From the NCBI RefSeq assembly GCF_000210295.1, contig NC_026744.1, positions 1,054,001 to 1,118,000 of the forward strand: a DNA stretch of 64,000 nt, given 5' to 3'. The stretch is from Trypanosoma brucei gambiense DAL972 (lineage: Eukaryota > Euglenozoa > Kinetoplastea > Trypanosomatida > Trypanosomatidae). Shown here piece after piece: positions 31,701-39,212 of this stretch. Position numbers and translations under genes: made by a program. Numbering within the stretch: the first letter of the stretch is position 1; each line of letters begins with the position of its first letter. A model generated the notes under the pieces. That model ran no database searches, was not told where the DNA came from, and was given only the letters and a program-made list of their open reading frames with translations.

Positions 31701-33172
31701 TATTTCCCTCCCTTAAAGGCAACCAGAACGTGAATTCCTCCTTTTGCGATGCTGATGAACCGAAGGTTAAGAGTAATGGGTGTCTACCAAAGGAACCTAT
31801 GGTTTTGGACGGATCGTCACATGTGCCGTCGTTGAATGCCCTTCTCCGTGATGTTTCTCATGGAAAACTTCAACTGGACACAGAGCACGTGGTTAGTGGC
31901 GAGCTAGTTTTGGCAACCTGTCCACACCACTCGTACAAAATGCCTTCCAGTTTTTGGTCCATATCATCGTGGATTTCTTGGCTTTGGTTTGGAGGAGCGC
32001 AGCGCGCAGATGGTTGTGTGGACCGGCACTTGGGCGAGATTCAATCAGCAGGAGTGGTTCTCTGGCCCCCTACTGGTGAAAGGAACAAACAAGGAGACGA
32101 GTCCCACAGCGAACTAGGCGGAGAACGTTCTAGTGCAGACTCCAAACCTACAGCAGTTTGCAGTGTTGCAAAAAATTGGGCCAGAGGTCTTTACTTTCTT
32201 AGAAAGTTGAAGGACAGCGGGGGCAACTTAAACTGCGACGACGCGACCAACGGTTGTGGTGATGGTACCAAACAACGGGAAGTGGACGTTATGCACCCCG
32301 TGGGGCAATCTGCGTTTGTCCCCATTTTTGGTTTCGTCGGTTCAGGTGGTGACTGCTTGGGTGAAGATGGTTTGTTTGACAACGAGGGGTGCATGAAGGG
32401 AGCACCTGCCGCTGAATCCTTAAGGCACGCTGGTGGGCGTGTGGTCCTTTTTACTGATTCCAATAGTTTCAGTGATTTGCCACGCAGCGCAGCCACACTG
32501 CATCGGCTGAACCTGTTAATCTATGACACGTCGAGGCTACTCTCTCGGTCGAGTACAGAAACTTCCTTTGCAGTTGATATTTCTCATAAAATTGAGGCTA
32601 TAGTGCGTGAAGAGAGTTTTCAACCCTCCCTCTCACTGGGCCTCATTGGCGACTTTGTGAGTTTCCTCCACAATGGAGGGACAAAGAACTTTATGCAGGG
32701 CGTTGACTGTCGCCGTTCGGACGGTACGAGTCTGGGACATGATTGGAATGATATCTCGACCTCCGAAAAGGCAGAAAATGGCGGACGGGACGGTCTCCAT
32801 GCTGCAAATGAGGAGGATAAGGCGAGTTTGCTTGCCCTTCGTTTATTTCAGGGTGCGCCGCAGCGGGTTGCGATAGCTGAGAGGGTTCGTGCCGTTTTAG
32901 TTGGCTGGGAAGCGGCCATTGCCTCTGAAGCTGATTATACTGAGACAGATGCGGTGATTACAGATGGAGATTGTAATGGTTCATTTTTCGTTCAAACCGC
33001 GGATTCGAGGAAACTGTGGTCTAATTGTACGTACGGCGGTGAGGGAGTTAATATGATACTTTGGACGCACATACTGGGTCTAACATTTACGACGTTAGTG
33101 CTGTATGCGACCAATTGCCTCCGATGCCTGTTGGAGAACATGAAGGTTGTGGCAGTGGAACCATCTGAGTAG
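28709..33172 (+). CDS. Site-1-protease-like subtilisin family serine protease
   Basis: A 1,487-residue secretory-pathway subtilase. A signal peptide occupies about residues 8-30 (GLLFLCCCLSLSLWVLST). The catalytic triad is visible: Asp191 in VLDNGVD, His238 in SHGTF, Ser476 in SHGTSVATA, with oxyanion Asn360 in AAGNDGP. VGVAPGSTVGMFRVFDD and the SQFSGRGPS segment agree best with the S1P/SKI-1 (MBTPS1) branch. A long lumenal C-terminal region follows, and one membrane span lies at about 1449-1471 with a short cytosolic tail. S1P acts in the Golgi, cutting membrane transcription factors and proproteins. The family protein is ~1,050 residues; here the C-terminal region has extra low-complexity inserts. 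The AG at 28706-28707 lies just before the start ATG, so the real splice site is probably further upstream. Confidence 0.88.
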   Translation: MTCIQENITGLLFLCCCLSLSLWVLSTCKAHADGEAAEPNTSCSYMLMLDCLLHPEATEVATRRLQKTNRWKWWRSGLPSGSEVHVHPPPAPFGTWNDFLLMDIRSPLCGKLSGNVMESEISGTSFALPTVGRVIVLRVVEDRWVPKEFTRTHSIESRGDKLSRWRYPRQYLRLRTALRWSGLGVRVAVLDNGVDAALLPQRDVEGIPNSAGEKSDWSVALCRSFVPDVPCENRRDSHGTFSVSVTAGNISLTSNLRSNEGFGNQTTSFTDASTAEEMPAVSKHYVGVAPGSTVGMFRVFDDARGSKTSWLVSALNDVLQWRADVVSLAFGGTDNMDTIFTEKIRVLAMSGVVVVAAAGNDGPTMGTIHNPADQAEVLAVGSLGTVNCRIVASVMTAHPGHDDGEGNCTDSRDQRWVSQFSGRGPSTVEFPFGAGRVRPDILALGEHVVGVGRVMEKFGMSGEERVLGLQVSHGTSVATALVAGVAALCIEALRTLGDGTRVNVALVKGLLIETAVELVPNTESLNSVERVLMQERKKYSPQGAGSWSTEGDAFLNGKRRRTLDGVDMVHTLFHYRNVLQFSRLSQGGGEVCPTCALSRIELRAHEYDRLLEVFAFPKAVDATADHHLPHGGKGPAAATLGPCLLNWPYCEQPLFPSAAPIAFNLSLHNARCESSRLNLISPNVTISGAEGFCSTNRVCEPGYLGAEIAQQLVLVRADASLVMSAHSGWLSLFALSPANASTTQIPPPTSAAESNSPDSFALDRYDLITVIGSVRLAYLCTASGEHQKANADVDESGGVRSVTVPFKLPVVRRPSRLERVGFDMSHQWFYPPGQVPDDDIRQERHVLHYRRGNGRLRGHAVRSRSGEKRCGAYECESDHLYTNMAPFFLYLRRVLGLFVEQPLLTYLPFGVSKIIGFGEVNAKRDVKNVSAAALKRYYGNIGALILFDVELPLLQMERTLISDAVRYEKLHLLVVSEWFSRSIARGTSSHSSTPGGSLFPSLKGNQNVNSSFCDADEPKVKSNGCLPKEPMVLDGSSHVPSLNALLRDVSHGKLQLDTEHVVSGELVLATCPHHSYKMPSSFWSISSWISWLWFGGAQRADGCVDRHLGEIQSAGVVLWPPTGERNKQGDESHSELGGERSSADSKPTAVCSVAKNWARGLYFLRKLKDSGGNLNCDDATNGCGDGTKQREVDVMHPVGQSAFVPIFGFVGSGGDCLGEDGLFDNEGCMKGAPAAESLRHAGGRVVLFTDSNSFSDLPRSAATLHRLNLLIYDTSRLLSRSSTETSFAVDISHKIEAIVREESFQPSLSLGLIGDFVSFLHNGGTKNFMQGVDCRRSDGTSLGHDWNDISTSEKAENGGRDGLHAANEEDKASLLALRLFQGAPQRVAIAERVRAVLVGWEAAIASEADYTETDAVITDGDCNGSFFVQTADSRKLWSNCTYGGEGVNMILWTHILGLTFTTLVLYATNCLRCLLENMKVVAVEPSE

Positions 33173-33512
33173 CGCATTGTATGGCGAGCGGACGCATAAT
33201 GAGAGGATGGGAGGCGAACCGTGCTCTAAATTCTGCATACCTTGTTTCAGGCACATATATATATATATTATTTTTTAAAAATTAATGACGTGTCATTGCA
33301 TGCATGCACCGTTTCATACTGATGAACTTATGTACACCCATAACTGTTGGTTGCCTCTCCACTTTTCTTAGGTACTATTTGACTGAATCAAGGTAATTCT
33401 GTGGCCTCTCTCTTTTTGTGTTGCGAAGGCATTCGGCTATTGTTCAGCTCGCAACTGACTTCTTGTTGAGGACCACAGTAGCGCACATTCACTGAAGTTG
33501 TACGGCATCACG
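33173..33512. other. Intergenic region
   Basis: A short spacer with (TA)n at about 33256-33269 and pyrimidine-rich DNA at 33352-33420 preceding the next gene. Nothing else seen. Confidence 0.6.
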
Positions 33513-34391
33513 ATGAAAGCCAGGCGGGCTGCTCGCGGCTCACTAAAGGAGCCTAAGCAAATTCCTTACACAAAATCCTCACCATTTGTAGCTTCTGCTC
33601 AGGCACGAGGTGCCGGTAACTTACTATGGAAGAAACCAATGGCTTTCCTGTCACGTATGGTTTCGGTGGTGATGGAAAAGGTTCGATCGTCACCGAGTAA
33701 GCATCTCAAATACGGCGATATTTTGCGCGACATTCCCTTCCATGTGCACAACCGCATTATCAGTTACTTCTCGACGCATCCAACCCTTTGCGTAGAGGTG
33801 TTTGGTGTTTCCCACGGGCAGTGTATCCGCTTCACCCATGGGCCGTGGGCTAGACAAACAGCAATTGTTATTGGTGTGCGGGGCGGGAAGCTTTGGGTGC
33901 TGGACAAAAATGGCCCTGTGATGGCCCGACCCTTGTTTACAATAGAGCAACATGACTGGGAAAAGCTTTTGCCGGATGAGGAGCTGCTGAAGCGACTCAA
34001 AGAGGGACTAGAAGTGGCGCGACGAGGTGCAGAGCTGGACTATGATCCCGAGCAGCGGGAGTTTCTGCAGAAGGCGCCTGATTTATTTGTAGAAGTGGTT
34101 GATGACGACATGGATTATGCAAACGCTGGCTCCTCGGCAGCATTGAGCAGCCGAGGTAGCTGCGCCAAAACCATTCGAAGTGAGCGGTATACCAGCAACG
34201 TAAACCCGGTAAGAGGCATGGACGATGGTATTTTTGAACTTCCTGAGCGGTCCCGAAAACGCGTGATTCTCGTTCCTCAGATTGCTCAAGTAACGGGAGA
34301 CGCGGGATGGGCTGGTGAGGGTCTCGTCGTGGTGAATGGGGGTGGTGTGAGGTCTTTTACATCTTCCTTATCCGCCTCGGTGCTTTTGTAA
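33513..34391 (+). CDS. Hypothetical protein, basic N-terminus
   Basis: A 292-residue protein from the first ATG in frame (33513). The N-terminus is basic (MKARRAARGSLKEPKQIPY), then comes a mixed central region with VHNRIISYFSTHPTLCVEVF and a compact stretch RQTAIVIGVRGGKLWVLDKN that reads like a small beta-rich fold with a KOW/SH3-like feel, followed by an acidic helix pair. No signal peptide or membrane segment. I do not recognise the family. It is the last core gene before the repeat-flanked accessory island, and its 3' UTR probably runs into the duplicated segment that starts at 34573. Confidence 0.7.
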   Translation: MKARRAARGSLKEPKQIPYTKSSPFVASAQARGAGNLLWKKPMAFLSRMVSVVMEKVRSSPSKHLKYGDILRDIPFHVHNRIISYFSTHPTLCVEVFGVSHGQCIRFTHGPWARQTAIVIGVRGGKLWVLDKNGPVMARPLFTIEQHDWEKLLPDEELLKRLKEGLEVARRGAELDYDPEQREFLQKAPDLFVEVVDDDMDYANAGSSAALSSRGSCAKTIRSERYTSNVNPVRGMDDGIFELPERSRKRVILVPQIAQVTGDAGWAGEGLVVVNGGGVRSFTSSLSASVLL

Positions 34392-34572
34392 TCAAGGGTA
34401 CAATATGAAAGGGTCTGGGGCCTGGCTGGAACAAACTACAACCAAGCGTGTTGCATGAGTGTGCCTTAATCGTGTGTGATTCAATATGGCAATCAACGAA
34501 GGGTAGGGTAGAAGAGGAATTGAAGTAATCATGCGCATTAATGTATTTTTAGTGCGCATTATGCGTGCTTTT

Positions 34573-35106
34573 GTAGCCGCTATTCGATTCTCTCCGCTGT
34601 ATGACAAACTTTTTACTCCTGGGCGTTCCCTATTTGTTGCAACCACCTTTGGTGTCTCTTATCATCAAGGATATTAGCGCCCGCTGCCACCTCACCTCTG
34701 TCCTTTCTTCATGTTTACTTGTTTCGATAAGGTCACGTATACATGAGTTATTCTTGAGGGACTAGGGCACAATGAAGTAAGTTTTTACCTTCTTGGGGTC
34801 GCCGTTTTCCACCTCATATGAAGGAGCGTGTAGAAGTTCCGTGGAATGTATCCTGGGTACCCGCTACCGCTGTTAGGTCGGCACACGGAAATATATATAT
34901 ATATATATATTGAATTGGATCGCTTCATCACTTGTTGTGGGTTTGTCCCTTATCTTGGGGTTAAAGTTTATTTCCCGCTAATCATTAGACGTGACTTACG
35001 CGATTTGGTGGAAGGTTGTGCCGTGTTCCTTTACACTATTTGGTGTACTGCAGTATGCCGTATGCCAGGGGCAAGCTGCTTAGCGTTGGCTTCTTACGAA
35101 AGGAGT
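34573..35106. repeat. Left copy of 0.53-kb direct repeat bracketing the RHS island
   Basis: Nearly identical to 61969-62507 (same orientation). Differences seen are a shorter (AT)n run and a single C/T change in the segment ACTTACGCGATTTGG. The left copy ends exactly at the RIME start (35107) after AAGGAGT, while the right copy continues past AAGGAGT into unique sequence. No coding content recognised. Confidence 0.93.
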
Positions 35107-35183
35107 CCCTGGCGATGCCGGCCACCTCAACGTGGTGCCAGGGTCCAGTACCCCGTATCATCGGGGGAAGCCAAGAGCCAGCA
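35107..35183 (+). promoter_or_regulatory. Pr77-type 5' hallmark with HDV-like ribozyme fold
   Basis: The first 77 bases of ingi-clade elements act as an internal promoter in trypanosomatids and have been described as folding into a hepatitis-delta-like ribozyme. Here P1 can form between CCCTGGC (35107-35113) and GCCAGGG (35137-35143), P3 between CCAC and GTGG, and P4 between CCCCG and CGGGG. Activity was not tested; the fold is read from complementarity. Confidence 0.6.
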
Positions 35184-35609
35184 GCGTTCCTTTCATGGGG
35201 AACACTGCTGTGCTCCGGCTACGGCATCATACAGCACAGGGATCAGCAGCGTCTTGCTGGGACACCGTTTTTCATTTGTCGGTCCCTGGGCACGTGCCAG
35301 CGTGCCATCAGCAGTATCATCCGCACTAAGATGCTGCTGTCCGGTGATGTGGAACTCCAAAAAAGGATTGCTAATTGACATCTTTTGGAGAGTCCGGAGT
35401 GGGGGGCTTCTTGCCCCATCTGCTGTATTCCGTTCATATGCGGAAATACAACAAAAATTATAGAGGGTGTGTATTAGGATGAATGAAAAAGGGAGACTCT
35501 GCCACAGTCGCCAGACCGATAGCATCTCAGGGCTCTACGGTGATGGCTGATGGCCGCGCCAGTGGGGGGAAACTCCCACGAAGGCACGAAGAAAATTCTA
35601 AAAAAAAAA
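35107..35609 (+). mobile_element. RIME: RIME non-autonomous retroposon, complete, junction copy
   Basis: About 503 bp, starting with the ingi/RIME 5' signature CCCTGGCGATGCCGGCCACC and ending in a poly-A run at 35600-35609. Its 3' half matches the 3' end of the ingi copy at 59802-60050 (reverse strand), as expected because RIME consists of the two ends of ingi. The downstream flank (TTCTGCTCCAAA) is the RHS hot-spot target, but the upstream flank is unrelated core DNA, so no target-site duplication is present. This indicates recombination between two RIME copies, or misjoining. RIMEs are mobilised in trans by ingi. Confidence 0.92.
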
Positions 35610-37042
35610 TTCTGCTCCAAAGGTTGCTGCATTACGATTCGGAGCTGTTGCGGATTATCGCTTATTTTGTGAAGGGTAGGGCATATATTTTCTTCAGGGC
35701 GACAAATGATCATCCGAGAAAGGTTGTATTTTATGAAGAAGAAAAAGATGGAGTGGATGCTGTCAATGACTTGGCTGATGAAGAAGGTCTTGGTTACATT
35801 ATATACGACTTTGCGAAAGAGAGAGATGAACCCATACCGACAAAATTGCCGGAAACGTGGCCCGTAATTGTGTTGACATCTCCAGATCCAAATAACTACA
35901 GACGCTGGAAGCGGCCACGGGCTTGCGAGCGCTTTTGCATCAATTGCTATGAAGAGGTGGAACTGAAGGCTGCGGTTGCGTGGAGGCGGCTGTCGAAGTT
36001 GGACGAAAGTAAAATCACCGAAGCTCACATCATAAACCTTGAGAATGAATGGCAGAAAATAGAAGGATGGATTAAGAAGGTGGGCCCACTGCCCCGCCAC
36101 GTACTGGAAGGTGACAAACCCTATTGTGACCATGTTAGAGAAATAAATGAGGCACTGGCAGAAATCAGTAGAGGCGATGCTGAACACTACATGAAGGTGC
36201 TGAATAGTCGAGTTGAATGGCGCGAGGACGGGACTACATACATGTTAGCTAAGTTGGTCCGGGTTGTAACTGAGAATGGAGAAGAATGCAGAAACAGAGC
36301 TGTTTCCATTGATATTGAGCAGAAATTGAGAGTGTGGGCGGACACAGCATGTATGCGAGACAATTACCTTCGAAAGGTTTTTCGTGGGAAAAAAGAGCAG
36401 GCCGCTGATGAATTTGAAAATGTGGGCATATATGCCTTCACGATGGGAAATGTTGTGCAGACGATTGTGACGCACCTGCGGTATCTCCCTCGCGTTGGAG
36501 AAGAAATGGATTCAAATGTATCCGCTCTGGCAAGTGGTAATGCCGTGGGACGTGTTCCAACTTCACTTCGTCATATTTACCCCGAAACGACAGGCCAAGA
36601 CATCAAGGTTGGGTGCCTTTACCGACCTGTACAGGGAAATTTCCCCGTTGTGGACGCCTTTTTCTTTGTAACTGAGCCAGCTGTTGATAGAGAAGGAAGA
36701 GCGATCATTACAAGAACAATTGTTCTGCTCCAGGCGACAGTGGCACCAACGCATCACACGACACGAGCGAAGGTAGGTAAGTTTATCAAGGCAATGAAAC
36801 AATTGTTTGGTGAATGGGATAAGCTCGCAAGAAACTTGAAATGGGAACTGATTTACATACAGTACAGTGACAGCAAGCCAATCGATGTGAGGCAGAAGTG
36901 CGAACCAGTTGGGGGCAGACGCGATTATACTACAGAGTTGTGGAATAGAATCAACCAGTTTCAAGTGAAGATGGAAGGGAATATTGTTAAGGAGATCACC
37001 CAGGATGAACCAAACGCTATTGCTGGTGGCCCCGCTGCCTGA
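35610..37042 (+). pseudogene. RHS: RHS gene, 3' half only
   Basis: About 477 codons of RHS starting immediately after the RIME poly-A at the hot spot (LLHYDSELLRIIAYFVKG). It aligns along its whole length with the intact RHS at 39213: TVLTSPD-type strand, GPLPRHVL, LVRVV, and the C-terminal VVDAFFFV then LLQAT, WELIYIQ and WNRINQFQV block. The N-terminal half with the P-loop is missing. A single frame runs from an ATG at 35483 inside the RIME into this RHS part, giving a 519-residue chimeric open frame that could in principle be translated. The remaining frame is intact to its TGA at 37040-37042. RHS proteins are a large mainly nuclear trypanosome family. Confidence 0.88.
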
Positions 37043-39212
37043 TGCAACATCTTTGCATGTTATGTTATGTTGCAACGAATTGAGGAGTCAGAAATAATTA
37101 TAAAGGGAAAACTTTTAATATCACCTCTCCTATCACTGACTAGAGAGTGGTATTCTCTAAAAGGGGACAAGTGGGTTTGTAGGCTTTATAAGTGTGCTTT
37201 TGTGCGTGTAGTACATGTTACTTCTTATTTGATTGACTACACGAATGATCGATACATTTGAAGACTTTTTGATTAGCATTACGAAGTTGACGAACACTCC
37301 CTATACCTCTGTGTAGGGAATATTTGTATTTTGTTGTTTATTAAGTTTCCCTACTGCGAAGGTACGTGATGATTTTTTTATTTTATTTTCTAGGATCCTC
37401 ACGGCTCGTCATTGTTTCCGTTAGCATTCTCATCGTTATCATTGTTTATTTATGCATCCTCACGTATAAAGTGAAGGTTTATGAAAAACGTCTTTTCAAC
37501 CGTCATAGCGTTTTTTTTCTTTTAATCGGGCCTCTCGGAGGGTGTGTTCTTAGAAGGTGGGTAAATCATGCGATCCACCTCAAGTAACTGAGAGGTGAAA
37601 ATCATATGTGCCATACGCTTTTCGTGGCTTCCTGTTCTTGATTTCCTGCTGAGGAGTTGGGTTTATTAATGCATTTGTACCTTTATTTCTTTTTTGTTTT
37701 TTTTTTTTAAATTTCTTTTTTCTTTTTTTTTTTTTACACAAAAAGTAAGTTGATGATGCTGGTGAAAAGCCATAGAGGAATATCCAAAGAGGCATTCACG
37801 GTGCCCATTACGTGTGCGCCCCACAATTTTCCGTGATTCAATTTTCGTTTCACAGCAACATTTAAAAATGTTTGGTTTGTTTATTTGTGGAAAATAGTTT
37901 CGTAATGATGTATTTGGCAAATTAAAAACTTTATGGATGATTAGTGTACACACTGCTACACGAGAAACTGAATACAGAAGGAAATGAAATTATTTTTATT
38001 TTGTGAACGATATTGAGGAATATTATATGTGGAATACTTCCAGTATGAGGGAATAAGGAAATATGTAAAAATGCAAAATGACTTACAGTTGTATTGTAAA
38101 GAATAATGAATAATACTCATGAGTTACAGTAACACAAGAAATAAAATAAGGCAGACACTTCTGATAGTAAATTGCAACATGTGTAGTGACACTTTACCAA
38201 TATGGCTTCATATACCTCATGTAGTTTATGTATATATTTCAAAAATGGAAACCCGTTGCTATCATTTTCAGATACTCAACATTTATGCGCGATTATTTCC
38301 TATTGGCAGAAGCAAGTTTATGTTTACAGCTATGAAGTTTGGATGAATGAATTGCACTCATCTGTCAGTAAATGAATTCGGATGTTATTTTTATTTTTAT
38401 TTTTTTAATTGCATGCAGCTTCTCTTTTGTGTTATGAATTCTCGAGCATGTCAAAGTTATCATCAGTAACTTCCTTCATGCATATAAAAGTGTAATCAGG
38501 CATTGGAAATGTAATTGATGATAGCAAACAACCATTCAATACCTATTTTTGAAAATGTTATATGAGTTACACTTCCTTTAAATTGTACTGCATGCAATAC
38601 CCATCGTAACATATGTATGGAATTATGTGAATTATTTTCTCTTGCTTAATACGTGTCTGGTTTGAAGTGTGAAGATAATGTTTTATATTTATCGTTACAT
38701 TCAGTATTTTGTTTTTTTAAATTTCGTAAGGTAAGTAAGGCACGTACTATTTTGTATGCAACCGAGAATTCTACGTTTTGCATAGCTTATCGCTAAAACT
38801 ATTGTTTCCTATTTCTCATGGCAATGCCACATTTATTTTTTTTGCTTTTCAATACATACATATATATAAGTATATTATTATTTTTTTCTGGAATGATTGT
38901 GTGTTCTGAATGGAAATTGTTGTTTGAGTTTTTCCTCCCAAGAGAAAATTTTTTTCATACTGTCATACCTTATTTGTGCTTAAGTTGCTGTGAGTTCTTA
39001 ACACCTGATAAGATTTGTATTGAATCCTAATTTCAATAAATAGTTTCCACCTGCCATATTAATTCCTAATATTTATTTATTGTATATTTGCTTTGGTTTA
39101 TAAGCGTATCCATTTTAAATTTCCTCATCTTTTATCCCTTTTTTAAAATTTATGTTACAAAGAAAGGAAATAACACAACGCACTCAATTAAGATTATTAT
39201 TCAGAGAGTGAA
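37043..39212. other. AT-rich RHS-unit spacer
   Basis: A 2.2-kb AT-rich region without supported genes. It contains the repeat unit 37867-38637 shared with 47593-48352. Composition is clearly richer in A and T than the core spacers. Small hydrophobic open frames here look like AT-rich noise. Confidence 0.65.
37867..38637. repeat. RHS-upstream repeat, copy 1
   Basis: About 0.77 kb, nearly identical to 47593-48352 in the same orientation, both lying 0.6-1.4 kb upstream of an RHS start codon. Shared sequence starts at GTTTATTTGTGGAAAATAG and ends near GGAATTATGTGAATTATT. Both copies hold a 75-codon open frame (38119-38346 here). Confidence 0.9.

Noticed and set aside
34846..35463. 205-codon frame running from the direct repeat through the RIME
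   Set aside because: Its first half is noncoding spacer including translated (AT)n and the second half is RIME; it is an accident of the junction.
37366..37587. Membrane-protein-like small frame after the RHS fragment
   Set aside because: Hydrophobic residues follow directly from T-rich DNA; no similarity to any known protein and no repeat of it near the other RHS genes.
38119..38346. 75-codon open frame repeated at 47838-48065 as a possible conserved small gene
   Set aside because: Of the differing codons about eight change the amino acid and only about three are silent, so no sign of protein-level selection; the frame is just carried by the repeat.
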